Below, piece by piece: positions 46,867 to 54,127 of a DNA stretch of 64,000 bases (within the stretch, counting starts at the first letter, position 1; the number at the start of each line of letters is the position of its first letter). Under the pieces are notes generated by a model that was given only the letters and a program-made list of their open reading frames with translations, was not told the DNA's origin and did no database searches. Both the position numbers and the translations under genes were made by a program. The DNA lies in assembly GCF_026013365.1 (NCBI RefSeq), contig NZ_JAPDOE010000001.1, forward strand, positions 1,426,001 through 1,490,000, given 5' to 3'. Origin of the DNA: Paenibacillus sp. LS1 (lineage in GTDB: Bacteria; Bacillota; Bacilli; Paenibacillales; Paenibacillaceae).

Positions 46867-47515
46867 TGGATCTCCCGCCTTCTTCGCTCATATTAGATAA
46901 ACCGTGTTCGACTAATAACCATACTTGTGCAAATTCATCATCTATCGTATCGCTGCGCCATTCATAGGCATGTGCCGGATGATGGAAACGAGCCGTTGCA
47001 TGAAGAATAGCCGTTGCTAATACCTTGGAATCTTTGAACTTAAACTGGTGATTCTGGCGTATAATTTCGCTCAAATGGTGTATAAGATGCTCCACATGTT
47101 TGCGGATCAGATCGGCTGATTCCTGCGTAACCCGTGCATACATCTCAAATAATTCGGGATCTGACTCGGCATAATGACGTTTAAGATGTATTAATGTTTC
47201 TATATATACTTTCAGATGATGTGTACCTTCCCTCGCATTGTTCTCATCTTGTTGAGTTACCGAAGTTAAAGGTGTGATTATTTCATCTTCAAGCCATTGT
47301 TCAGTGACACCTTCAAGCAATTCCTTCTTGCTGGCATAATGTCTGTATATCGTTCCATGACTGACTCCGAGCAATTTGGCGACATCGGTGACGGATGTTT
47401 TGGCAGCACCGAAGCGTCTTATCGTTTCCTGCGTAGCTGATATAATCTGCCCTTTGGTGAGAAATTCAGAAGTTTTGTCTTTTACCATATGAACGAGATG
47501 GTTAACACCATCCAC
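46859..47515 (-). CDS. TetR family transcriptional regulator
   Basis: 218-residue repressor. The helix-turn-helix is at about 20-66: ISATQETIRRFGAAKTSVTDVAKLLGVSHGTIYRHYASKKELL. The C-terminal ligand domain resembles YbjK/DUF-type TetR C-domains; ligand unknown. It starts with GTG 47515, five to seven bases after GGAGGT, and its stop overlaps the SDR start, so the two are cotranscribed and translationally coupled. A perfect inverted repeat in its promoter is the likely binding site. The SDR partner is frameshifted, so the regulated pathway may have lost its enzyme. Confidence 0.9.
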   Translation of the reverse strand: MDGVNHLVHMVKDKTSEFLTKGQIISATQETIRRFGAAKTSVTDVAKLLGVSHGTIYRHYASKKELLEGVTEQWLEDEIITPLTSVTQQDENNAREGTHHLKVYIETLIHLKRHYAESDPELFEMYARVTQESADLIRKHVEHLIHHLSEIIRQNHQFKFKDSKVLATAILHATARFHHPAHAYEWRSDTIDDEFAQVWLLVEHGLSNMSEEGGRSNE

Positions 47516-47535
47516 TTGCCACCTCCAATGAGATT

Positions 47536-47588
47536 AGATTAACACATTCGATAACAAATGACAATTATCGATTTTTGTCATTTGTTAT
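47536..47588 (-). promoter_or_regulatory. Promoter and TetR-type operator of the TetR-SDR operon
   Basis: Minus strand -35 TTGTCA (47564-47559), spacer 17, -10 TAATCT (47541-47536). The -35 lies inside a perfect inverted repeat with 14-base arms, ataacaaatgacaa (47551-47564) and ttgtcatttgttat (47575-47588), separated by ten bases. Autorepression is the natural reading. Confidence 0.8.
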
Positions 47589-47629
47589 TATTTATCTATT
47601 ATTATTTTTAACTTTCAATAACGTCATAA

Positions 47630-47662
47630 CAAAAAAAGAGCCTATTAAAACTTGGCTCTTTT
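47630..47662 (-). terminator. Terminator of the 59-residue membrane protein gene
   Basis: Stem aaagagcc/ggctcttt (47635-47661) with A-run left; the loop is about 11 bases. Confidence 0.7.
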
Positions 47663-47731
47663 GCTTCCTTATCATACATATCAACAAGCTTTACAATTTA
47701 CAGTATTTTGGCATAGTCACGCTTGGTGCAC

Positions 47732-47911
47732 TTAGAAAACGTATTTAAATAATATGAATATGACAAAAAGGATACCTCCGAGAATGAGCCAGTTGCTGAT
47801 TTCATACCAAATGTCCTTCCCTCCGGACAGATATTTCTGTTCATTTTCTTGATGATGCTGACGGTGTGTATCAGTCTCAGTGCCATGGGGTGGTTTGCTA
47901 AAATCCATCAT
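47732..47911 (-). CDS. Small membrane protein (59 residues)
   Basis: Short gene with ATG 47911 (a second ATG follows directly), nine bases after AAAGGGG. The product has a hydrophilic N-terminal half rich in His, Gln and Glu (HGTETDTHRQHHQENEQ) and one membrane span near the C terminus, WLILGGILFVIFILF, ending with a lysine. No homologue is known to me. Its own terminator follows at 47630-47662. It lies just downstream of the copper-type YdhK gene, with a gap of about 110 bases, so a role in metal handling is possible but unproven. Confidence 0.65.
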   Translation of the reverse strand: MMDFSKPPHGTETDTHRQHHQENEQKYLSGGKDIWYEISNWLILGGILFVIFILFKYVF

Positions 47912-48021
47912 AAGTACATGCCCCTTTCAGCAGCTTTGTTTAATCCTAATACCATTATAACCCAGAATGATGTAAGTATTTGATTTTTCTGCATAAAAAG
48001 GGTTACTTCATACAAATGGTT

Positions 48022-48588
48022 CTATTGGATAGCAGACAATTCTTCTTCCGTTACCCATTTGTGATTCTTTATCAAATCTCCCCCTGTTGTCGGGGTATAA
48101 TCAACCATATATACGGTAGCCTGTTCAGCTGAATCAATTGTGGCTTTCGCGCCATTCATTCCCTGCATGTGATTAGCGTTCAGCAGCACCTCAGAACCTG
48201 CTGCATATGGTTGATCCGCAGGGTCCTGTATTTCCTCATGAATGACCCATTTATGATTTTGCACGGGATCACCGCCTGTAGTTGGCGTATACGTAACTGC
48301 ATATACCGTAGTCTCATATGCTCCAACAATCTTCGCTTTCACACCCTTCATGCCTGACATGTGGTCGGCACTCATCAGCGCCTGGCTTCCTACTGGGAAG
48401 GTAGAGTTGTTTTTTTCCCGCAGTCCTTCCGGTAGCTCTCCCGATTCAGAATGGTGCATCTCACCTGCGGCACCTGTATGACTGTCATCGTTACTTTCAA
48501 TAGTTTGCCGAGTCTCCTTGCCACATCCACTCAAAATCAAACTGCTTGTAATCAATATAGTCGATAGGGTCAGTAAATATTTTTTCAT
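48022..48588 (-). CDS. ydhK: YdhK family lipoprotein (DUF1541)
   Basis: 188-residue lipoprotein; signal peptide ends in the lipobox LSGC (about residue 22). Two copies of the YdhK/DUF1541 domain follow (about 65-125 and 130-188), each with a His/Met-rich part (ADHMSGMKGVKAK and ANHMQGMNGAKAT) and a YTPTTGGD...NHKWV end. The His/Met pattern fits copper binding. Upstream is a CsoR-like inverted repeat, so copper control is likely (inference). ATG 48588 follows AAAGGAG and matches the family. A long upstream frame is unlikely. Confidence 0.88.
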   Translation of the reverse strand: MKKYLLTLSTILITSSLILSGCGKETRQTIESNDDSHTGAAGEMHHSESGELPEGLREKNNSTFPVGSQALMSADHMSGMKGVKAKIVGAYETTVYAVTYTPTTGGDPVQNHKWVIHEEIQDPADQPYAAGSEVLLNANHMQGMNGAKATIDSAEQATVYMVDYTPTTGGDLIKNHKWVTEEELSAIQ

Positions 48589-48624
48589 GTTTTGCACTCC
48601 TTTAATTCCAGTTATACCCTTCAT

Positions 48625-48643
48625 TATACCCCCTATGGGTATA
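48625..48643 (-). promoter_or_regulatory. CsoR-like copper operator
   Basis: Inverted repeat tataccc-cctat-gggtata in the ydhK promoter, overlapping a minus-strand TATAAT box. It resembles the CsoR site of B. subtilis (ATACCC...GGGTAT). No csoR gene is in the window. Confidence 0.6.
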
Positions 48644-48705
48644 TAACAATCATTATGATTGCTTTTTACGGGCAAAGCACTTCTTACAGCAGAGCAAAAC
48701 AATAC

Positions 48706-48729
48706 AAAAAACCTCCGATTTCTCGGAGG
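48706..48729 (-). terminator. Terminator of ohrA
   Basis: Stem cctccga/tcggagg with a T-run on the minus strand. Confidence 0.8.
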
Positions 48730-48758
48730 CTTCTTATAACAACAAATAGTTTCAATGA

Positions 48759-49178
48759 TTACGCCAGTTCAACGTTAACATTCACGTTCCCTTTGATTCC
48801 TTTGGAATATGGGCAGTAGTCATGGGCAAGTTTCACAAATTTCTGTGCTGTTTCCTCATCCAGACCGAGAATCTTAACTTCCAAATCGACTTGAAGTTTC
48901 ACGCCATTGTCCTCAGAGTCCGTCACCAACATTACAGTAGCAGCTACGGTACTTCTTTCAATTTCAACTTTGTGTTTCTTCAATTGAAACTCCAGTGCGG
49001 AGTTAAAACAAGCACTATATCCCGCTGCAAACAATTGCTCCGGATTCGTAGCTGTTGTTACTTTACCTCCAAGCTCAGGGGGTGCAGCAACATCCAGCAT
49101 AAACACGTTATCTGGGGATTGTACGATACCTTGACGTCCACCTGTATTGATTACTGTAGTTTCATATAATGTTTTCAT
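48759..49178 (-). CDS. ohrA: Organic hydroperoxide resistance protein
   Basis: 139-residue peroxidase of the Ohr/OsmC family that reduces organic hydroperoxides using two redox cysteines. Both are present: SACFNSALEF (peroxidatic) and YCPYSKG (resolving). The N terminus TLYETTVINTGGRQG and GGKVTTATNPEQLFAAGYSAC are typical. Reduction needs a lipoyl or thiol partner supplied by the cell. An OhrR-type operator lies upstream, but the ohrR gene is not nearby. Short single-gene unit with a terminator. Confidence 0.95.
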   Translation of the reverse strand: MKTLYETTVINTGGRQGIVQSPDNVFMLDVAAPPELGGKVTTATNPEQLFAAGYSACFNSALEFQLKKHKVEIERSTVAATVMLVTDSEDNGVKLQVDLEVKILGLDEETAQKFVKLAHDYCPYSKGIKGNVNVNVELA

Positions 49179-49261
49179 GTGTAAGACTCCTCTTCAGCAT
49201 TGATTTGTATTGGTTAAATATGATTACTTGTTTTTTGTTTTGTTAACAATTTGATTGTACA

Positions 49262-49272
49262 CAATTAAATTG
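49262..49272 (-). promoter_or_regulatory. OhrR-type operator upstream of ohrA
   Basis: Core palindrome caattaaattg, matching the centre of the B. subtilis OhrR site TACAATTAAATTGTA. It lies 84 bases before the ohrA start. Confidence 0.6.
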
Positions 49273-49431
49273 CGTTTGTAAACAATGATTTAAAAAAATA
49301 AAAAGAAGTCGCTTACATAGCGACTTCTAAGCATACTTTTTATCATCCATACAGGTCATTCACGCTTATCCTCCCGAACAATTTATATGAAAGACGTAGC
49401 TCGTGACGATTTATTCTCTTCAGCATTCCAA

Positions 49432-50118
49432 TCAGTTACTCCAGATATCCACTTTCATCTGTGCACATTTGAAATACTTGGCCTCTGCCTTGCTTGTGGT
49501 CAGTTTCAACAGACATTGCAGTTCTCCATGTTGGAACAACCCACCGCTTAGGTCAGCAGCAACACCGCCATACTGATCATCCGCACCAAGCCACACGGAA
49601 GGTCTTTCGAAACCCGCTGAGAACTGCAATCCGGTACAGAGAAGCACAGTGAGATTCTTACGGTTCTGCGCCTCATCTCCCGCGACACCCTGCGTGGTGA
49701 AGAAAACCATGTTTTGCTTGAAATCCGTGTACGTTCCGTCTGCCTTATAGACACGGACCATACCATATTTCTGATTTACATTCTGAAAAAACGTAATTCC
49801 AGCCTTGCTATCCTTCGATTTAATGCCAAGTTGAACTGAAATTCCAATGTTTCCGTTCAATTGTAGCGCTTCCAAGGTAACTGCGATTGCCGTTACTTTC
49901 GAGCTGTCAATCAGGTGTTTCATTTTTAACTCGGCCGAGCCTCCTGCCGTTGCCGGTGTTGTAACTGTAATGGTTCCTCTGTCGGGCAAAGGCTCAAACG
50001 TAGGTGTCCCCACTACCTCAAGCCAATCCGGTAACGATCCGTGAAGAAAATCGGCCACAAGCTGTTTGTGAACCTTTCCAAAGGGCACGATCTGACCTGC
50101 TGCATCACGTATAACCAT
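49432..50118 (-). CDS. Hypothetical protein, possible beta-sandwich
   Basis: 228 residues, no signal peptide, almost entirely predicted strands: GTITVTTPATAGGSAELKMKH, VTAIAVTLEALQLNGNIGISVQLG, KYGMVRVYKADGTYT and VKLTTS-like repeats. This pattern is like phage tail or lectin-type jelly-roll proteins (inference). It is the last gene of a three-gene block, starting two bases after the GH43-like gene. I do not recognise a named family. No enzymatic motif is seen. Confidence 0.5.
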   Translation of the reverse strand: MVIRDAAGQIVPFGKVHKQLVADFLHGSLPDWLEVVGTPTFEPLPDRGTITVTTPATAGGSAELKMKHLIDSSKVTAIAVTLEALQLNGNIGISVQLGIKSKDSKAGITFFQNVNQKYGMVRVYKADGTYTDFKQNMVFFTTQGVAGDEAQNRKNLTVLLCTGLQFSAGFERPSVWLGADDQYGGVAADLSGGLFQHGELQCLLKLTTSKAEAKYFKCAQMKVDIWSN

Positions 50119-50120
50119 CT

Positions 50121-51119
50121 CTACACCTCCACCGAATAGGCTACACCGATATTATGATCGGTATTGTAATACACGTACACTACACCGTCCATAACGGACA
50201 CCATCATGGATTGCATGTTCGTCGTTTCCCAAGTCAAGGCAGGAAAATAGATATCTGAAGGTTTGTCCAGCAGTTGACGAAAGTCTGTGCTGATCTTGGC
50301 AATAGCAGGCCGGGCTACGGTCGTAACCCCACCGGAAGCATAAGCCGATAACATGCCGATCCACCACATACTCCCTTTGTACATAAACACACCAGCATTG
50401 GGTCTCGAAATGTTTTCCCCCGCTGTTAAAGTCGCATCATTACCACCCATTAATGGTCTCGGATCAGCTAGCCAGCTGCGCCCATCATGAGAATGCCAAA
50501 TACATTTACGGCCAAAGTCACCGCCGCCCATCACTGAGAAACCGATCCATTTGCCACCATTTCTGAAGCACGAGAAGTATCCGGTATGACCATCACCCGG
50601 GAAACCTGAGGGTTTGTCCAGAATCAAACCCACTCTTGTCCAGTTGATCATGTCTACAGAGGTCGCGAGTGCTGTCGATTGATTGATCCCAAGTCCATTT
50701 TGTTGATAGTACATGAAGAACAATTGTTCTTCATCGTTCCAGATCACGAATGGCGTTTCCGTTGAATTCCCAACCACGGTATCGAGATATACCTGTCCAT
50801 GTTTGGTCCATGGTCCTGTAGGGCTGTTGGAATACGCAAGTCCAATCCCGCCGATCCGATTATGGTTGGTAGAATATGTGGCATAATAATCTGCTTTTGC
50901 ATCAGGGATAAGTCCCTTTACCTTGATCGCCCGAAACCAATAGATTGATTGCAGACCCGCCATTGCAGCGGTATACATAGGATTGTCCATTTTTTTATCA
51001 AATTGAGGCGTGTACATCCGTCTGGATTCTGCATCGCAATAATCATAAGGCGCAATGGCCCTATTCGCCTTCATCGCTGCATCGAGTGCTGCCTGAGCAA
51101 TATTTTCAGCCATGGTCAT
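50121..51119 (-). CDS. Glycosidase-like beta-propeller protein (GH43-type fold)
   Basis: 332 residues without signal peptide. The repeated pattern of W-rich strands (GIGLAYSNSPTGPWTKHGQVYLD, ETPFVIWNDEEQLFFMYYQQ, TSVDMINWTRVG and IWHSHDGRSWLADPRP) is typical of five-bladed propellers of GH43/GH32-like enzymes, where the pieces end in asp-box-like turns. A catalytic triad cannot be fixed by eye, so the activity is uncertain. The first 60 residues (AQAALDAAMKANRAIAPYDY) look like an added helical region. It overlaps the upstream 90-residue gene by 14 bases and is followed two bases later by the next one. Confidence 0.6.
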   Translation of the reverse strand: MTMAENIAQAALDAAMKANRAIAPYDYCDAESRRMYTPQFDKKMDNPMYTAAMAGLQSIYWFRAIKVKGLIPDAKADYYATYSTNHNRIGGIGLAYSNSPTGPWTKHGQVYLDTVVGNSTETPFVIWNDEEQLFFMYYQQNGLGINQSTALATSVDMINWTRVGLILDKPSGFPGDGHTGYFSCFRNGGKWIGFSVMGGGDFGRKCIWHSHDGRSWLADPRPLMGGNDATLTAGENISRPNAGVFMYKGSMWWIGMLSAYASGGVTTVARPAIAKISTDFRQLLDKPSDIYFPALTWETTNMQSMMVSVMDGVVYVYYNTDHNIGVAYSVEV

Positions 51120-51378
51120 GAGAACTCAACTCCTTCGTGATCAGGGGAGAACCATTTACCGGTGACGAATATAAACTATCCGAAGTGTCTTTTAATAGGA
51201 TTGGACAATCAACAACATTACCCACATTCGCAGCTGGCTCCTGAGTAATACGAATGATAGGGCGAATGTCATCTTTATATGAATACGCTTTCATTTTGTT
51301 GATTCTTTTATTTCCTATACAGTTGTAATCAGCAGTCGTCCCTTTCATTCGTACGCCCGTATAATGTTGATCCTTCAT
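51106..51378 (-). CDS. Small hypothetical protein
   Basis: 90-residue soluble protein with no known family. It has a good RBS (GGAGGG, before ATG 51378) and leads the three-gene block ahead of the GH43-like gene, with a 14-base overlap. Contains a short YSYKDDIRPIIRITQEP strand and ends in acid and histidine residues. Coupled translation with the next two genes indicates one functional unit of unknown role. Confidence 0.5.
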   Translation of the reverse strand: MKDQHYTGVRMKGTTADYNCIGNKRINKMKAYSYKDDIRPIIRITQEPAANVGNVVDCPILLKDTSDSLYSSPVNGSPLITKELSSHDHG

Positions 51379-51480
51379 ATTAATCCCTCCTATTGTTTTC
51401 TCCCGATAAGTATATTCATGAAGTTGCCTTTCTGTTAAAGCATCATGCCCATCTTGCAGCCTAATATTCCAAAATGAGCT

Positions 51481-51720
51481 ATGAATCTTTTAGAACAATC
51501 GCCGAACAAAAAAAAAAGAAATCTGGAAAACTTATTCTATTCTCTATTACTAAAACAACACGCTAATCTTGATTCAAAAGCTTTAAAGATCGGTGCAGGA
51601 ATTTACGCAGCGTCCGTGGATTGGTTAAATCATGGGTCTCCTCCGGCAGAACAATATATAGAAAAAGCCTTACCGTTTTTAGTGACCAAATTAAATATAC
51701 TAAATCATTTATCTGAGTGA
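51481..51720 (+). pseudogene. Possible TetR C-terminal remnant
   Basis: 79-residue frame beginning at ATG 51481 without an RBS. It includes a ten-A run at 51511-51520, where frameshifts are likely. The end (KIGAGIYAASVDWLNHGSPPAEQYIEKALPFLVTKL) resembles the C-terminal domain of TetR/AcrR regulators. A better-fitting upstream start in another frame (ATG 51475, SYESFRTIAEQ) reaches the A-run and then breaks. So it looks like a decayed regulator fragment, not a complete gene. Confidence 0.35.
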
Positions 51721-51825
51721 TATTACGTTGGTTTTTTATGGGTAGCTAGGGGAATGAGGAATTTTTCATTTCGTCCCTCATCTGTCCCCAAAACTTATTT
51801 TATGCCTTCTTCACAGTTCATAAAA

Positions 51826-51857
51826 AAAGAAAAGAAGCCTTACATCGTAAGGCTTCT
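51826..51857 (-). terminator. Terminator after tRNA-Val
   Basis: Perfect stem agaagcctta/taaggcttct (51833-51842, 51848-51857) followed by a T-rich run on the minus strand. Confidence 0.8.
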
Positions 51858-51863
51858 CATGTA

Positions 51864-51936
51864 TGATCTGTAGTGGGCTCGAACCACTGACCCCTACCCT
51901 GTCAAGATAGTGCTCTCCCAGCTGAGCTAACAGATC
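51864..51936 (-). tRNA. tRNA-Val (GAC)
   Basis: Complete cloverleaf of 73 bases on the minus strand: acceptor stem GATCTGT/ACAGATC with discriminator A, D-arm GCTC/GAGC around AGCTGGGA, anticodon stem CTATC/GGTAG with loop TTGACAG (anticodon GAC, valine), and T-arm AGTGG/CCACT with TTCGAGC. CCA is not encoded. It is a single tRNA, not part of a cluster. Confidence 0.85.
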
Positions 51937-52080
51937 ATGATATATAATTGTTTCCCAATCAAGTAACAGTATCATATCAAGTAACCGTGTTCATTGTCAA
52001 TAATTTATTTGGTTATAATTCACCCGAAATGGTGCACAATAAAGGCAAGATTACCATTTCCACAACGAGGTGAATTTCCT

Positions 52081-52338
52081 ATGAGAAACTCAACAAAACG
52101 GTCAAAGTCCAATAAACATACATTTACCAAATGCTTCTTTCTCTTTGCTGGGCTTGTGATTCTCATTACAACCGTTACTGGTTGCGGCTTGGAGCGGGAT
52201 GAACATACGGTTCAATTCCAACAGTTAAAACAACCCAATGAAAATGTTGAATCTCTACCCGTCTGGTTAGACGTGTACTCCAAATCTGTAATTCAAGATG
52301 TGTATTCTCCACGAGGAAGCAGTGAAGTTTTGCCGTGA
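52081..52338 (+). CDS. Small putative lipoprotein
   Basis: 85 residues with a basic N terminus, a hydrophobic core (FFLFAGLVILITTV) and a lipobox VTGC. The mature part is short and polar (LERDEHTVQFQQLKQPNENVESLP). ATG 52081 is preceded by GAGGTG. The longest frame starts 87 bases earlier but lacks an RBS. Function unknown. Confidence 0.6.
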   Translation: MRNSTKRSKSNKHTFTKCFFLFAGLVILITTVTGCGLERDEHTVQFQQLKQPNENVESLPVWLDVYSKSVIQDVYSPRGSSEVLP

Positions 52339-52353
52339 AAGTTAACAGGTGAA

Positions 52354-52467
52354 TTACTCATCTTCATCCCACTTCCGTGAGTATGCTTTCTTGGTCACGT
52401 AATACAACAGAGCAATCATTCCCGCCGACATTAGCAATGTAATTACCATGATGCCTGCCATGCCCAT
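52354..52467 (-). CDS. Membrane miniprotein (37 residues)
   Basis: Short gene on the minus strand with ATG 52467 seven bases after GGAGGT. The product is mostly one hydrophobic helix (VITLLMSAGMIALLYYVT) with a charged C-terminal end (KKAYSRKWDEDE). This pattern fits single-span miniproteins such as small stress or spore proteins. It is convergent with the small lipoprotein gene; their stops are 15 bases apart. Confidence 0.55.
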   Translation of the reverse strand: MGMAGIMVITLLMSAGMIALLYYVTKKAYSRKWDEDE

Positions 52468-52570
52468 CACTAGCACCTCCTCTCCCAATATGTTCCAGAC
52501 TTAACTATACAGGAAAAGCATTTTTTTGTATAATTCAGTCTGATATGTCGCGCAAGAGCAGAAAGAAGGA

Positions 52571-53020
52571 ATGGAATTGGCAGCTGAGATTAGTTATGTA
52601 ACGACAGAAGAACAACTGGAGCAAGCCCTGGAGATTCGCCATCATGTTTTTGTGATCGAACAACAGGTTCCTGCCGAGATTGAAATTGATCAATACGATG
52701 TCATCAGTCCTGATGTGCATCATGTATTATTAAGTACGGATGGCCTGGCTGTGGCCACTGGAAGACTGATCTATTACAGCAAGGATACTGCCAAAATGCA
52801 GCGGATCGCTGTGCTTGAGTCTCATCGTTCATTTGGTTATGGACGTGTGCTTCTGCTAGCGATGGAGGAGCGGGCACGTGAACTTGGCTTATCCTATTCT
52901 GTACTGGATGCTCAGTGTCAGGCACAGAAATTCTATGAAAAACTGGACTATGAAGTGATCTCGGAAGAACCTTTTTATGATGCAGATATTCTTCATGTTC
53001 GTATGAGAAAGAGTCTGTAG
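52571..53020 (+). CDS. GNAT family N-acetyltransferase (YjcF-like)
   Basis: 149-residue acetyltransferase. EIRHHVFVIEQQVPAEIEIDQYD near the N terminus is typical of the YjcF/ElaA type; the acetyl-CoA loop reads RSFGYGRVLLLAMEE and the end has KFYEKLDYEV. Substrate unknown. The ATG at 52571 follows AAGGA too closely; a TTG at 52577 gives six-base spacing, so the start may be there. The gene is a plain single unit. Confidence 0.85.
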   Translation: MELAAEISYVTTEEQLEQALEIRHHVFVIEQQVPAEIEIDQYDVISPDVHHVLLSTDGLAVATGRLIYYSKDTAKMQRIAVLESHRSFGYGRVLLLAMEERARELGLSYSVLDAQCQAQKFYEKLDYEVISEEPFYDADILHVRMRKSL

Positions 53021-53133
53021 TACCTCGGCGTTGGCAGGTCTTTATCAGCATATGGTGCATACTTCCGAGGAATTCGGATAGGCTAATCAGGTAAACAGAT
53101 TCCTATCTCGTCATATAAGGAGAGTGTGACATC

Positions 53134-53370
53134 ATGGATCAAACGACACGCGAGAGTTTCACAGCAGTACAGAAAAATGGCGACGGTGACCTGACAGCCT
53201 TTCAGACTTCAGCAGGACGTGTACTGGATTACCAACAAGCACTTGCAGAAGTAAAAGCTGGGGCTATTGCCGGCGTGAATGTATTTAAAGGCAAGGATGG
53301 AGAAATGTACATTCGCGGCGATGCCGACGGCGACCCAACCAACAACCTGGACCAACTTCCCCATTTCTAA
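53134..53370 (+). CDS. DUF3892 family protein
   Basis: 78-residue soluble protein of the DUF3892 family, which is common in Paenibacillus and related genera. The pattern is visible: KNGDGDLTAFQTSAGRVLDYQQALAEVKAG, then GVNVFKGKDGEMYIRGDADGDPTNNLD. Function unknown. RBS AAGGAGAG before ATG 53134. A strong terminator follows. Confidence 0.85.
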   Translation: MDQTTRESFTAVQKNGDGDLTAFQTSAGRVLDYQQALAEVKAGAIAGVNVFKGKDGEMYIRGDADGDPTNNLDQLPHF

Positions 53371-53403
53371 AATAGATGCACACGTCGTACGTGTGACACA
53401 GTA

Positions 53404-53437
53404 AGCGCCGATCCGATTATCCGGGTTGGCGTTTTCT
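53404..53437 (+). terminator. Terminator of the DUF3892 gene
   Basis: Stem aagcgccgatccg/cgggttggcgtttt followed by TTTTC. Confidence 0.8.
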
Positions 53438-53445
53438 TATTATGA

Positions 53446-53727
53446 CTAATAGTCCGTAAAATATTTTACGGAATCCCCGGCAGGCTGGCTTTTGCGAATC
53501 GGCTGTTGTACCTGTTCCCATGCCTGCAAAATCTGTATACTTTCGAGCGTAGACCGGTTATCCCACGCGATATGCCCAGTGCGTTCAAGCTCCAGCAATG
53601 ACTCATGAATGAATGCTTTGCTTCGTCCCGTCTTGTTCTCCAGTTCATCCATACGCGGCAGCCGACGCCGTTGTCCTGCATAGTTCACCATAATTCGCAA
53701 AATCTTGCGTTCAAAGTCGTTCAGCAT
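53446..53727 (-). CDS. Hypothetical winged-helix-like protein of a LexA-type operon
   Basis: 93-residue soluble protein. The middle (KTGRSKAFIHESLLELERTGHIAWDN) has the shape of a helix-turn-helix with a following wing, so DNA binding is plausible (inference). It starts 17 bases before the end of the upstream 53711-53932 gene (ATG 53727, RBS GGAGG), so the two are translationally coupled. Both are under a promoter with LexA-like boxes. I do not know a named family. Confidence 0.65.
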   Translation of the reverse strand: MLNDFERKILRIMVNYAGQRRRLPRMDELENKTGRSKAFIHESLLELERTGHIAWDNRSTLESIQILQAWEQVQQPIRKSQPAGDSVKYFTDY

Positions 53728-53932
53728 ACTTTACCTCCCCGTTCAGATCCGTAACAGGACGCCATGCCAGAATACCTTGCTCCAGAAATGTTCGGGGTGA
53801 GCCTTCTTTTCCTGCTGATGCCCTAATCATCCCGCCACGTACACTGTTAATTCGAATCTGTCGCTGCGTAATCTGACCTGCACGATCCATGTAGACAAGC
53901 TCCACCATCTGGCCAATATATTTCCCTAGCAT
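53711..53932 (-). CDS. Hypothetical WYL-like small protein of a LexA-type operon
   Basis: 73-residue protein. The sequence LVYMDRAGQITQRQIRINSVRGG and the LEQGILAWRPV end recall a minimal WYL-type beta fold, known from regulators that sense ligands or single-stranded nucleic acid (weak inference). The longest frame starts at 53938; ATG 53932 is seven bases after GGAGG and is preferred. It leads the two-gene operon with LexA-like boxes in the promoter. Confidence 0.6.
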   Translation of the reverse strand: MLGKYIGQMVELVYMDRAGQITQRQIRINSVRGGMIRASAGKEGSPRTFLEQGILAWRPVTDLNGEVKYAERL

Positions 53933-53948
53933 AATCATCCCTCCGATA

Positions 53949-54000
53949 AGAACGTTTGTTTGTATTTCTTATTATATGCGAACGTAAGTTCTTTATTCAA
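53949..54000 (-). promoter_or_regulatory. Promoter with two LexA-like (SOS) boxes
   Basis: Minus strand TTGAAT (54000-53995), spacer 18, TATAAT (53976-53971). Box 1 at 53979-53992 (AGAACTTACGTTCG on the minus strand) lies inside the spacer; box 2 at 53949-53962 (AGAACGTTTGTTTG as written on the plus strand) lies just past the start site. Each matches the Bacillus consensus CGAACRNRYGTTYG at 12 of 14 positions. Confidence 0.75.
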
Positions 54001-54024
54001 TAGTAAAAAAAGGGTTTTATAAAA

Positions 54025-54068
54025 TAAAAAAACCAGACTCTCACCTTAAAGATTAAGGTAGTCTGGTT
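54025..54068 (-). terminator. Terminator of the DUF3889 gene
   Basis: Stem aaccagac/gtctggtt with inner caccttaa/ttaaggt, then a T-run on the minus strand. Confidence 0.85.
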
Positions 54069-54127
54069 TCTCCAATGATGTAGCTGATATGCAAACATGG
54101 GTTGTAATTACCAATTTCAGTAACGGA

